Source: Pelagicoccus sp. SDUM812005 (GTDB lineage Bacteria; Verrucomicrobiota; Verrucomicrobiia; Opitutales; Opitutaceae). From it: a stretch of DNA of 64,000 nucleotides. Where the stretch lies: contig NZ_JARXIA010000024.1 of NCBI RefSeq assembly GCF_031127875.1, positions 1 to 64,000 on the forward strand, written 5' to 3'. The notes beneath the pieces are model-generated. The model searched no databases. It had not been told where the DNA came from and was given only the letters and a program-made list of their open reading frames with translations. Positions 38,580 through 47,009 of this stretch are shown one piece after another. Each line of letters opens with the position of its first letter. Position 1 is the first letter of the stretch. A program made the position numbers and the translations under genes.

Positions 38580-39640
38580 AAGTCAGCTTCGACCTCCAGC
38601 TGCAAAAAGGCGCCTTCTCCCTCGCCGCCAAGGCCGACCTTCCGGCCGACTCCGTCACCACCATCGTCGGCCACTCCGGTGCCGGCAAGTCAACCTTGCT
38701 CCGCTGCCTGGCTGGACTCGAAAAGGGCGCCCGCGGCGCCATCCAGGTCGGGGAAGAAGCCTGGCTGGAAAACGGCCGCAGCCTTCCGCCCCACCTGCGC
38801 AGGATCGGCTACGTCTTCCAGCATGCCGCGCTCTTCGAGCACCTCAGCGTCTCCCAAAACCTACGCTACGCCCGCCAGCGAGCCCTCGACTCCGACCTCT
38901 TCACCCTCGAGGAAATCGCCCAAGCCACCCGCATCCAGCACCTGCTCGAACGCGCCCCCGCCACCCTCTCGGGAGGAGAGCGCCAGCGCGTCGCCATCGC
39001 CCGAGCCATCGCCTCCAACCCTCAAATCCTCTTCCTCGACGAACCCCTCTCCGCCGTTGACGAAACCGCTCGCAACCAGCTCGCCCACGAGCTCGAGCAA
39101 ATCTTCCGCAGCTTCCAAATCCCCGCCCTCTACGTTACCCACAACCTCGCCGAAGCCGCCCGCCTCAGCTCCCACGCCCTCCGCCTTGAAAGCGGACGCG
39201 TCACCGCCAACGCCGCGACCCGACAAGTCCTCGCCCCTACCGACCTCCACGACGGCAGCGATCCCTTCTCCATCCTGGAAATTCGCGCCCGCCGCGACCT
39301 CGCCGAGGAAGCTCTCACCGAGCTCGACACCGCGATCGGTCCCCTGCTCGTTTCCACCTCCAGCATTCCCCGCAACCTGCCCCAGCGAATCCTCGTGCGC
39401 GCCCGCGACGTCGGCCTCAGCCTCGACCCGCTTCCCGCCACCAGCTTCCTCAACCAAATCCCCGCCAGCATCCACGCCCTCCACGAGCACTCCGCCAGCC
39501 AAGTCCTAGCCCAACTCTCCTGCCAAGGGGGAACCCTCTACGCCCTCGTAACCCGACGCTCCGCCCAAAAGCTGCTGCTGGCTCCCGGCCATCCCGTCCA
39601 CGCCCTCATCAAAAGCGTCACACTCCAAGCCGAAGCTTGA
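38576..39640 (+). CDS. modC: Molybdate ABC transporter ATP-binding protein
   Basis: 354 residues from the ATG overlapping the modB stop (38576). Walker A 'GHSGAGKST' is at about residue 32, followed by the Q-loop 'YVFQHAALF', the ABC signature 'LSGGERQRVAIARAI', Walker B 'ILFLDEPLSAVD' and the H-loop 'YVTHN'. The C-terminal 120 residues contain a TOBE (mop-like) domain ('QIPASIHALHEHSASQVLAQL'), which in ModC binds oxyanion and allows feedback. It is the last gene of modABC. Confidence 0.95.
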   Translation: MKVSFDLQLQKGAFSLAAKADLPADSVTTIVGHSGAGKSTLLRCLAGLEKGARGAIQVGEEAWLENGRSLPPHLRRIGYVFQHAALFEHLSVSQNLRYARQRALDSDLFTLEEIAQATRIQHLLERAPATLSGGERQRVAIARAIASNPQILFLDEPLSAVDETARNQLAHELEQIFRSFQIPALYVTHNLAEAARLSSHALRLESGRVTANAATRQVLAPTDLHDGSDPFSILEIRARRDLAEEALTELDTAIGPLLVSTSSIPRNLPQRILVRARDVGLSLDPLPATSFLNQIPASIHALHEHSASQVLAQLSCQGGTLYALVTRRSAQKLLLAPGHPVHALIKSVTLQAEA

Positions 39641-39779
39641 AGCCCCCACCCTCATCTGTAAAAGTCGCCCCCCAATAGGGAACCAATCCCTCCCCCAACC
39701 CTTCTAAATGGAGAAGCGCTATCGACTTTTGCCTTCCTCTCTCCACACTCACTCCTAAATAACACCCAGTAATACAGTT

Positions 39780-40454
39780 ATGAAATTACGAATCACACTC
39801 GCAACACTCTCTATCGCCGGTTTCATGGCGCTCGGCGGCTGCTCCAAAGGCCCCGACCCTGAAACGCTCGCCGAACTCGAAGCCGCCAAGGCCGCCGTCG
39901 CGGAAAGCCAAGCCCGCGCCGAAGCGGAAGCCAAGCGCGCCGCAGCCCTAGCCGAAGCCAACGAGCTCGCCAAGCAAGCGGCCGAAAAAGCCGCGGAAGC
40001 CGAAGCGGCCCGCCGCGCCGAGCTGGCCGCCCAAGTCGAGCGCGACAAGGCCGAAAAGGCCCGCCTCGCCGGTCTCGTGCAAAACCTGAATTCCCAGGCG
40101 GAAGCCAACACCAAGACCAAGGCAGAGCTGGAAGCCCAACTCGCCAAGGCCAAGGCCGAGCGCGAAGCCGCCGCCAAGGCAGCAGAAGCCAAGGTCAAGG
40201 AGGCCCAAGCTAAAATCGCCGCCGTCGAAGCGAGCAAGGCAGCCGAAATCCAAGCCGCCCGCGAAGCCGCGATCGCCGAAGCCACCGCCCAGATGGAAGC
40301 TCGCGCCAAAGCGAGCGGACGCACCGCGCCTACCGAACTGGTCACCGACCGCCGCAAGGAAAGCGTCAGCGCCTTCCTCGCCGTCGAAATCCCCGAGCGC
40401 AACTTCCGCAACAACACCCGACGCCACGCCCAACGCATCGAAGCGGGCGAGTAA
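39780..40454 (+). CDS. Coiled-coil lipoprotein rich in Ala, Glu and Lys
   Basis: 224 residues. A lipoprotein signal (LSIAGFMALGGC, lipidated Cys at about 21) is followed by some 150 residues of Ala/Glu/Lys/Arg heptads (AELEAAKAAVAESQARAEAE), a single long helix or coiled coil. A non-repetitive 40-residue tail (ELVTDRRKESVSAFLAVEIP) ends it. The build resembles envelope spacer lipoproteins, but no named family is evident. A strong terminator follows at 40484. Confidence 0.75.
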   Translation: MKLRITLATLSIAGFMALGGCSKGPDPETLAELEAAKAAVAESQARAEAEAKRAAALAEANELAKQAAEKAAEAEAARRAELAAQVERDKAEKARLAGLVQNLNSQAEANTKTKAELEAQLAKAKAEREAAAKAAEAKVKEAQAKIAAVEASKAAEIQAAREAAIAEATAQMEARAKASGRTAPTELVTDRRKESVSAFLAVEIPERNFRNNTRRHAQRIEAGE

Positions 40455-40483
40455 GCGCAGGGCATTCCCCTCGAAACTTTCCA

Positions 40484-40514
40484 GAATGCGCGGACTAAAG
40501 TCCGCGCATTCTTT
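40484..40514 (+). terminator. Strong rho-independent terminator
   Basis: A 12-13 bp perfect stem (GAATGCGCGGAC and complement) with a tight TAAA-type loop followed by TTTAT. It closes the coiled-coil lipoprotein gene 30 bases after its stop and lies 15 bases before the CPBP gene. Confidence 0.82.
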
Positions 40515-40528
40515 ATGCCAACAGCCTC

Positions 40529-41299
40529 ATGAAAGAGCCGCTCGAGCTGAGCCGACCCTGGCGCCGCCTCTTCCCCACCCCCCTCTCCCTAGTCCTCGTA
40601 CTCTTCGTAGTCCTGACCGGATTTCGCGCCTACGGCTACTTCGGCAGCGACCTCCTCCAAGGACCGCCCATCATGATCGGCTTCGTGCTGATGTGGTTCG
40701 TCCCGCTCGTTTTCCTCACCCGCTACGGACGCGAGCAAATCGGCCTGCACCAGCCGTTCTCCTACCGGTGGCTGCTCCTCGGCATCCTGCTCGGAGCCGC
40801 AGCCGCCGCGTTCTGCTACCTGCTCGGCCTCCTGCTCTACGGCAAGAGCGACCAACATTGGTTCGTAAGCGTCGCCTACGCCTTCCAGACCGACGAACGC
40901 ATCGCCCAGCTCCCGCGGCACATCGCCTTCATCGCCTTCACCGTTCCCGCCATGCTGGCCAGCCCCATCGGCGAAGAGATCTTCTTTCGCGGCGTCACCG
41001 AGGAAGCCAACCGCGACCGCCTATCGGGCCGAGGCGCCGCCTGCTTCGCAGCCGCCCTCTTCGCCCTCGCCCACCTCATCCACCATGGAATCTACCGCGG
41101 GCAAAACGGCATCGAAGTCATGCCCGTTTCCGGAGCAATCTGGTTCGCCCTCATGTTCGCCACCAGCCTCCTCTTCAGCTACCTCCGCCGAAAAGGGCAA
41201 TCCATCTGGACCGCCATCGCCGCCCACGCCGCCTTCAACCTCGTCATGAACGTCACTATCTTCTACTCCCTCTTCGTCTCCACCCCCAGAACCCACTAA
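40529..41299 (+). CDS. CPBP-family intramembrane glutamic protease
   Basis: 256 residues with about seven membrane helices. The ABI/CPBP motifs are intact: E149-E150-x3-R154 ('IGEEIFFRGVTEE'), then 'ALFALAHLIHHG' with His at 182/185, and 'WTAIAAHAAFNLVMN' near the end, supplying the third motif. Family members include Rce1-type prenyl-protein proteases and bacteriocin self-protection proteins. The substrate is unknown. It is probably transcribed from its own promoter because a terminator directly precedes it. Confidence 0.88.
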   Translation: MKEPLELSRPWRRLFPTPLSLVLVLFVVLTGFRAYGYFGSDLLQGPPIMIGFVLMWFVPLVFLTRYGREQIGLHQPFSYRWLLLGILLGAAAAAFCYLLGLLLYGKSDQHWFVSVAYAFQTDERIAQLPRHIAFIAFTVPAMLASPIGEEIFFRGVTEEANRDRLSGRGAACFAAALFALAHLIHHGIYRGQNGIEVMPVSGAIWFALMFATSLLFSYLRRKGQSIWTAIAAHAAFNLVMNVTIFYSLFVSTPRTH

Positions 41300-41369
41300 A
41301 AGAAGTTGCTGAAATCTCGCGCTTCTACTAACCTCCCGCCTCCCCCCAACCCCTATCAATAAAAAGACG

Positions 41370-42122
41370 ATGAATCGCTCGCTACTGAAAACCATCAGCC
41401 TCTGCTGCGTCGCATTCGCAGCATCCGTCCTAAACGCAGCCCCTAGCACCCTGGCCACCAAGATCGTTATCGAGTCGGTCGCCGCCAAGGATTTCCCCTC
41501 CGACGCTCCCTGCTTCATCGTCTACCCCGAAGGCGAAGCCTTCCAAGTCCTCAAGGACTCGGGAGCAACTGCCAACATTGAAAAAGCGATTTCCAAGATG
41601 GGCTACACCATCGTCGAGAAAGACAGCGACGCCATCGTCTACATCCGAGTCGGCTTCACCCAGCACGAGCCCTACTCGCGCGAAATCGAAATCAAGCAAC
41701 GCGAGCAGATCGACTACTCCAACTCCGCCAGCGCCACCAACTACGCAGCCACCCTCAACAACGGCCGCTACACGCAGCTAGCCAACCCCACCTCCCAGGA
41801 AAACGCGACCGATCCCAGCTCCATCCTCGGCCCCAACGGCGAAGTCATCCAAATGAACGAGCAAAAGGAAAAGGGCACCGTGATCACCGAAGGCGAACGG
41901 CAAAAGCTCGAGACCACCATCTACCCCATGAGCTTCCAAGTTTCCGCCTGGACCTTCTCCAAGGACGAAACCGGCGTGCATCCCCACCAGCTCTGGGGAG
42001 TGCTCGCGTCCTACAACAACCTGCGCGACGAGGAACCCCACCCGCAGCTGCTCGACATCAGCAAGGCCGCCGCCCGCTACTTCGGCAAGCAGCTCAAGAA
42101 AGAAAAGCGCGTCGTCCGCTAG
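41370..42122 (+). CDS. Exported protein of unknown function, tandem paralogue 1
   Basis: 250 residues with a signal peptide (1-24, ending LNAAP). It is clearly homologous along its whole length to the next gene: shared blocks include 'TKIVIE(S)VA', 'GYTIVEKDSDAIVYIRVGF', 'DYSNSASATNYAA', 'NGRYTQLANPT', 'ILGPNGE' and 'YNNLRDEE'. The first 110 residues (a strand-helix-strand domain with 'IEKAISKMGY') recall DUF4136-like envelope proteins, but the match is weak. A periplasmic location is likely. Both copies are 250 residues. Confidence 0.72.
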   Translation: MNRSLLKTISLCCVAFAASVLNAAPSTLATKIVIESVAAKDFPSDAPCFIVYPEGEAFQVLKDSGATANIEKAISKMGYTIVEKDSDAIVYIRVGFTQHEPYSREIEIKQREQIDYSNSASATNYAATLNNGRYTQLANPTSQENATDPSSILGPNGEVIQMNEQKEKGTVITEGERQKLETTIYPMSFQVSAWTFSKDETGVHPHQLWGVLASYNNLRDEEPHPQLLDISKAAARYFGKQLKKEKRVVR

Positions 42123-42215
42123 GCAAGCGCCCAGCCTGATTCGCGGCCCATCGACTTTGGTTGATAAATCCGCGTTTGCCCGTACCTTTTAAGCGTTCAG
42201 CTGAAGAGGTACCCC

Positions 42216-42968
42216 ATGAAAACGACAGTCACACTCATCTTCGCAGCCCTGTTCCTGCTCGCGGCCACCGCGACCGCTCAGGTCGCCAACAAGTTTAAGA
42301 CCAAGATCGTGGTCGAGGCCGTCGCGATTGAGAACTACCCCCAAAGCGCCCCCGCCTTCGTCATCTACCCCGTAGGCGAAAATCTGGAAATCCTACGGCA
42401 ATCGGAAGCTATTCCCCCCTTGGAAAAGGCCCTCGAAAAGCTCGGTTACTCCCTCGTCAAAGAAGAGTCCCAAGCCGCCGTCTTCATCCGCGTAGCCTAC
42501 AGCGAACTGGAACCCTACGCCACCGACATCCAATACCGAAACCGCCCCACCCTCGACTACTCGAACTCCCCCTCCACCGCCAACTACGCCGCCATGATCG
42601 GCGGCGGTCGCTACAAGCAACTGGCCAACCCCACCAGGAACCGGGAGCAAAACAACGTGGAAGCCATCCTCGGCCCCAATGGCGAACCCATGAATCTCGC
42701 CGATCAGGAAGATCGCCAAACCAAGATCATCAAGTCCAAGGAAGAAACCCTCTCCGCCACCATCTACCCCATTTCGCTCGAAGTCTCAGCCTGGAAAATC
42801 GACCAAGACCAGCTGGAGCTCCCGCCCGAACAGCTCTGGGCCGTACGCGCCTCCTACAACAACCTGCGCGACGAAGAAACCCAGCCCCAGCTCTTCGACC
42901 TCGGCAAGACCGTCAACCGCTTCCTCGGAAAGAACCTCAAAAAGGAAAAGCTGGTCTCCCGAAAATAA
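42216..42968 (+). CDS. Exported protein of unknown function, tandem paralogue 2
   Basis: 250 residues, signal peptide 1-21 (ATATAQ). Same layout as the gene 93 bases upstream: 'TKIVVEAVAIENYP', 'KALEKLGYSLVKEESQAAVFIRVAY', 'DYSNSPSTANYAAMIGGGRYKQLANPT' in pieces, 'ILGPNGEPMN', 'YPISLEVSAWKI' and 'YNNLRDEETQPQLFDL'. The copies have diverged substantially, so the duplication is old and both are under selection. It ends with a basic KKEKLVSRK tail in common with its partner. Confidence 0.72.
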   Translation: MKTTVTLIFAALFLLAATATAQVANKFKTKIVVEAVAIENYPQSAPAFVIYPVGENLEILRQSEAIPPLEKALEKLGYSLVKEESQAAVFIRVAYSELEPYATDIQYRNRPTLDYSNSPSTANYAAMIGGGRYKQLANPTRNREQNNVEAILGPNGEPMNLADQEDRQTKIIKSKEETLSATIYPISLEVSAWKIDQDQLELPPEQLWAVRASYNNLRDEETQPQLFDLGKTVNRFLGKNLKKEKLVSRK

Positions 42969-42985
42969 GGGGAGCAACCCAATAC

Positions 42986-43741
42986 CTACTCGGCGGACCC
43001 CAGCTGCAGGCTCATGCTGATCCCGCCGCGCCAGCGCCCGGGCAGCCACCGCGAAATGCGATCGCACACCCGATCGAAACGCTTCCCGTCCACCAAGTTA
43101 CTATCCAGCCACAGCCCTTCCACCTGCAAGCCGCAGCCCAGGGCGTATCGCTTCAAGTCCGCCACCGTCAGCTCCCGAAAATGTCCGGGATTTCCGCGAT
43201 CCAGACGGATCAGCTCGTAAGGATTGCGGCCCGACAAAAGCCGTAGCCGCTTCTTCAGGGCCGCCGCGTTCGGCGTCTGCACCAAGATTCGCCCGCCCGG
43301 ACGCAAGAGCTGCTTCAAGCAATTCAGAACCTGCTCGGGCGAAGTGTAGAGGTGCTCGATCACCTCCGCGAAAACGATCAGGTCGTACCCATCCCCCTCC
43401 GGCGACGGCCATTTCTCCGGATAGTAGGCATCGTTCAGATCCATCTCGATATGCCGAGAACCCTCTCCAGCCGAGAAACGATGATCGTAAAAGCCAAGCG
43501 TATCCACTTGTGAATACGGAAGCAAGGCCTTCAGCAAAACCGTCTGGAAAGAGTTCCCCACGTCTAGCAAGCGATAGTCGCTGCTCTCCGGTGCCGTGCG
43601 ACAGGAGAATTCCGCCAGCCACGCGAAGCGCTTGCGATGCAAGCTCCAGTAGCGGGCTGCCTCCGCATCCAAGGTAGAAGCGAAGCGGTCGACCTCCGCC
43701 AAGGCTTCGCCTATCCCGCTCTGGTCGTTCCCTTCGCCCAC
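42986..43741 (-). CDS. Class I SAM-dependent methyltransferase
   Basis: 251 residues. SAM-binding motif I is 'YRLLDVGNSFQTVLL' (atypical: the Gly-x-Gly loop is replaced by GNSFQT). Motif IV is 'YDLIVFAEVIEHLYTSPEQVL', and 'LRPGGRILVQTPN' is the post-I strand typical of family 11/UbiE-like enzymes. The acceptor is unknown. It lies 16 bases after the RNA methyltransferase gene on the same strand, so the two are probably cotranscribed. Confidence 0.82.
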   Translation of the reverse strand: MGEGNDQSGIGEALAEVDRFASTLDAEAARYWSLHRKRFAWLAEFSCRTAPESSDYRLLDVGNSFQTVLLKALLPYSQVDTLGFYDHRFSAGEGSRHIEMDLNDAYYPEKWPSPEGDGYDLIVFAEVIEHLYTSPEQVLNCLKQLLRPGGRILVQTPNAAALKKRLRLLSGRNPYELIRLDRGNPGHFRELTVADLKRYALGCGLQVEGLWLDSNLVDGKRFDRVCDRISRWLPGRWRGGISMSLQLGSAE

Positions 43742-43757
43742 CGTATCTGAAAAGCAA

Positions 43758-44711
43758 TTACGCCTCCACCAGGTACTTCTGCAAAAGCAGAGCCGCCTCC
43801 ATAGCCACGTCGAGCCGGTCGATGGCTCCGCTGCCGGGAATCCCGACCAAGGCCGCGCATTCCTGCTTCGTCGAATCGAGCAAGCCGCTCTCCTCGTTGC
43901 CGATCACGATCGCCACCGGCTTGTCGATGTCCTCCTCCGGACAGATCGCCATGTGCTCGGGCAAAGGCAGCCCCTCCAAGTCCACGCCGATCACGAAGTG
44001 CGTCTTGCGCACCCCCTTCAGGAAACTGGGCACGTTGTCCACCAACCGAAGGTCAACCATATCCAATCCGCCGCGAGCCGCCCGGTAGGCGACCTCGTTG
44101 GGACGAGCCTGCTTGCGCGACGCAGCGATCAGGAACTTCTCCACCCCGAAGTAGGCCGAGGCGCGAGCCAAACGCCCGAGGTTCTCCGGACTCTGCACCC
44201 CGTCGAGGATGAGAAGCGGCATGCCTTCCTTCGCCCAAAACTCAGCCGCCTTGGTCGTCGCCACTTCCGGCTGCCGGCGCCGCGCGATCGCCACCACGCC
44301 GCCGTGATGGGTCGTTCCCGCCTGGCGAGTCAGCTCGTCGAACTCCACTTGGTTGTAAGGCTTCTTCTCGCCGGCCAAAAACTTGCAGATCTCGCCAAAC
44401 ATGGGCGCCAGCTCCGCGTCGAAGTACAGGCGCTCCACGATGAACGGCTTGCAGTGAAAAAGGCTGCCCACCGCATGCACGCCGCAGACCGGCTCCAGCC
44501 ACTGGTCGCCCTGGGCCGTGCGGATCACTTCCGGCTTGGGCGCCTCCCGCTTGGCCGGCGGACGACCTCCGCGCTGCGGACGATCCTTCGAACGCCCCTC
44601 AGGACGCTTCCCCGGACCACGGCTCTTCTTGAAGTCACGACGCTCGCTCGGACCGCGACTCTCGCTCGGCCCCTTGCGTCCCCAAGGTGAATCTGACTGC
44701 TCCTTTTTCAA
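43758..44711 (-). CDS. TrmH/SpoU-family RNA 2'-O-methyltransferase with long basic N-terminal tail
   Basis: 317 residues. Residues 1-72 are a disordered Arg/Lys/Gly/Pro/Ser tail likely to bind RNA. A substrate-binding domain follows ('VCGVHAVGSLFHCKP'), and then the SPOUT domain with motif 1 'LDGVQSPENLGRLARAS', motif 2 'PVAIVIGNEESGLLDSTKQEC' in pieces and motif 3 'IPGSGAIDRLDVAMEAALLL'. Motif 3 normally reads S-L-N-V-S/A; here it is R-L-D-V-A, losing the Asn. The target may be 23S rRNA or tRNA. The family is firm, the exact nucleotide is not known. Confidence 0.87.
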   Translation of the reverse strand: MKKEQSDSPWGRKGPSESRGPSERRDFKKSRGPGKRPEGRSKDRPQRGGRPPAKREAPKPEVIRTAQGDQWLEPVCGVHAVGSLFHCKPFIVERLYFDAELAPMFGEICKFLAGEKKPYNQVEFDELTRQAGTTHHGGVVAIARRRQPEVATTKAAEFWAKEGMPLLILDGVQSPENLGRLARASAYFGVEKFLIAASRKQARPNEVAYRAARGGLDMVDLRLVDNVPSFLKGVRKTHFVIGVDLEGLPLPEHMAICPEEDIDKPVAIVIGNEESGLLDSTKQECAALVGIPGSGAIDRLDVAMEAALLLQKYLVEA

Positions 44712-44776
44712 CGAGCTAGAAACACACGCGTTCCTGATCGCTTAGCAAGGCGAAAGCGGAACGAGCCGAGACTCGC

Positions 44777-45913
44777 CTACTTGACCAGCTCGACCAGAGC
44801 GTGGAAGGCTTGCTTCGGCTGGTAATTCCGGTCGAAAAGCAGCGGATAATCGGTGCGGCCCGCCATCGGCCAAGAGTTTCTCCAACTCGAACCGTCCTCC
44901 ACTCCCCAGAAAGTCACTCGTGAGATCGTTTCGCTATGACGCAAAAAGAGCTCGAACAGACGGGAATAGCCGTCGGCAAGCTCCTTGCCCACCTCCGCAG
45001 GCAGGCCCGCCGCATATGGGTTAAACTCCTCCTGGAGTTCGAAATCCAAACTGATATCAGCGCCCATCTTCTCCTGGTCGGGAAACGGAAGCACCGAGAT
45101 ATCGAGCTCCGTAAACATGACCTGCAGCCCCGTTTCCTTCACGGCCAAGATGCTCGCTTCCAGATTTCCCAGATCCGGACCGCCTAGGCCATAATGCCCC
45201 TGGAAGCCGACGCCGTCGATCCGCACGCCCTTTTCCAGCAAAGCCTTGACCATGCTCATCACCCCAGAGCGCTTGGCGGCTTTGAACATATTGTAATCGT
45301 TGTAATAAAGCTCAGCCTCGGGATCGGCCGCCGCCGCGTAGCGAAAAGCCTGCTCGATGTAGTCCGGACCAATGATCTCGAACCACTTGGATTTCCGCCA
45401 AGAGCCGTCTTCCTCGAAGGCCTCGTTAACCACGTCCCAGCCTTGGACACGCCCCTTGTACCGTCCCACTACCGTCTCGATGTGATGCTTCAAGCGACTC
45501 AACAAAAGCTCGCGGGACGCGGGCTTCCCGTTCTCGTCCTCGAAAACCCATGCGGGCGTTTGCTGGTGCCAGAGCAGAGTGTGCCCGACCACGAAAATGC
45601 CGTTCTCTTCGCTGAACGCAACCAGCGCGTCCGCCGACCGAAAATCGAACTGCCCCGGCTCCGGCTGGATCTGCTCCCACTTCATGTCGTTCTCCGCCGT
45701 GAGCGTATTGAACTGGGCCGCCACCAAGGCCTGCCCCTCCGCGTCCGTTCCCATGATGTGCCCCGTATTCACCGCCGCCCCGATCATGAAATGCTCGGAG
45801 TAACGGTCTTTCAAACTTGCCGACTCCGACGAGCAACCCGCGGAGGAAATCAAAATTACGCCGCTAACGATCGAAGCGACAAAAGAAGAAAGCAGTTTTC
45901 TTGAAGGTGTCAT
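44777..45913 (-). CDS. GH10 endo-beta-1,4-xylanase, lipoprotein
   Basis: 378 residues from the ATG at 45913. A lipoprotein signal ends 'LISSAGC' (Cys27), so it is probably anchored in a membrane. A single GH10 barrel follows: 'NTLTAENDMKWEQIQPEPGQF', 'VVGHTLLWHQQTPAWVF', acid/base E164 in 'GWDVVNEAF', 'YYNDYNM', 'GFQGHYGL', nucleophile E269 in 'MFTELDISVLP', and 'VTFWGVEDGSSW'. It cleaves beta-1,4-xylan into oligosaccharides. No carbohydrate-binding module is attached. It stands alone, 16 kb from the sugar cluster. Confidence 0.95.
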   Translation of the reverse strand: MTPSRKLLSSFVASIVSGVILISSAGCSSESASLKDRYSEHFMIGAAVNTGHIMGTDAEGQALVAAQFNTLTAENDMKWEQIQPEPGQFDFRSADALVAFSEENGIFVVGHTLLWHQQTPAWVFEDENGKPASRELLLSRLKHHIETVVGRYKGRVQGWDVVNEAFEEDGSWRKSKWFEIIGPDYIEQAFRYAAAADPEAELYYNDYNMFKAAKRSGVMSMVKALLEKGVRIDGVGFQGHYGLGGPDLGNLEASILAVKETGLQVMFTELDISVLPFPDQEKMGADISLDFELQEEFNPYAAGLPAEVGKELADGYSRLFELFLRHSETISRVTFWGVEDGSSWRNSWPMAGRTDYPLLFDRNYQPKQAFHALVELVK

Positions 45914-46027
45914 AAGAGGGGCGGAGCTACGGATCGCTTCGCGAAGAAACGAATCAGGATAGAAAAATAAATCGAAGGGCCCAACCATCGGGCCAAAGCG
46001 GCCCACCCGCAATATTGAGCGCTCACA

Positions 46028-46040
46028 TTAGCCGCGCTAA
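46028..46040. promoter_or_regulatory. LacI-type operator-like palindrome upstream of the xylanase
   Basis: TTAGC-CGC-GCTAA, flanked by CA and CG, is one base away from the classic TTAGCGCTAA form bound by LacI-family sugar repressors. It lies about 115 bases upstream of the xylanase start and 139 bases upstream of the BON gene, in the 265-base divergent intergenic region. Confidence 0.35.
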
Positions 46041-46178
46041 CGATAGACCTAGCCCGCTCCCGAGACGGATCTTGCCGGAACCGTCCTACAAATATTCTGA
46101 CACAGAGAGGAAGGGATTGAACAAGCGCCGCACTTCGGCGATTTTGGCAATTACGGCAATCCTGCACCGCCCTCCCTA

Positions 46179-46958
46179 ATGAAAACCTTCTTTCTCGCTC
46201 TCATTCTTGGCATCTTTATCGGCTCGATCGTCACCAACTACTTCGCCGACCCGCAAGCCTACCAGCACCTGAAGGAAGCAAAAGCGCGCCTCTTCGAAGA
46301 AGACGCCGCCCCCGAAGCCGAAACCAGCCTAGCCGACACCAGCGCCACCTCCGAACCCGCCCAATTCCAAGTCGGCAGCGGAGACCTCGCAGCGAAGCGA
46401 GCCGCCGAGGAAGAAGAAAGCGCAAAACCGCTGCCGCTGCCCAAGCCTTCAACCAAAGCGAAAGCAGAACCCGAAGCGAAAGCAGACCCCAAAGCGAAAG
46501 CTGAACCCGAAGCGGAAACGCCCACCGCCCCAGAGGGCGACGCAGTCGAAACGGCCCCCGAGACCGAGTCCCCTTCCGCGCCCGAAACGTCCACCCAGGA
46601 AAGCGACTCTAGCCAAGAAAGCGCTCCCAAATCCCGCTCCGAAGCAATCATCGAAGAAGGAACGAAAAAGGCGGAGGAAATCGCTAAAAGCGTATCCGAA
46701 AAGGCCAAGGAAGTGGCCGAAGACGCCAAGCCGCTGCTCGAGGACGGGATCGACCTCACCATCGCCGCCGCCATCCGAGCCCAATACAAGCTCGAGCGCG
46801 GCATCGACTCCGACGCCATCGCCCTTTCCGTAAAAGACAAGATCGTCACCCTCTCCGGCACCGTCGCATCGGAAGCCGCCAAGCAGCGGGCCATCGAAAT
46901 CGCCGTCTTCACCAAAGGCGTGCACGGCGTGGAAGAGACTTTGAGCATCGCCGAATAA
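46179..46958 (+). CDS. Membrane-anchored BON-domain protein with repetitive Lys/Ala/Glu/Pro linker
   Basis: 259 residues. An N-terminal membrane segment (FFLALILGIFIGSIVTNYF) is followed by a low-complexity linker (about 40-150) containing tandem KAEPEAKADPKAKAEPEAE-type repeats. A helical stretch (150-195) and a C-terminal BON domain follow ('AIALSVKDKIVTLSGTVASEA', 'VHGVEETLSI'). BON domains bind membranes or hydrophobic ligands in osmotic-stress proteins such as OsmY. The build suggests a periplasmic domain on a flexible stalk. It precedes the glycerate kinase gene by 51 bases. Confidence 0.82.
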   Translation: MKTFFLALILGIFIGSIVTNYFADPQAYQHLKEAKARLFEEDAAPEAETSLADTSATSEPAQFQVGSGDLAAKRAAEEEESAKPLPLPKPSTKAKAEPEAKADPKAKAEPEAETPTAPEGDAVETAPETESPSAPETSTQESDSSQESAPKSRSEAIIEEGTKKAEEIAKSVSEKAKEVAEDAKPLLEDGIDLTIAAAIRAQYKLERGIDSDAIALSVKDKIVTLSGTVASEAAKQRAIEIAVFTKGVHGVEETLSIAE

Positions 46959-47009
46959 AGCGGGCCACTTGGAACGGGGCCTGCTCCCCAAGAGACCACT
47001 GCCTCTTCC

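Noticed and set aside
46430-46510. Possible CRISPR-like array in the BON gene
   Set aside because: The repeats are in-frame codons of a Lys/Ala/Glu/Pro linker without unique spacers.
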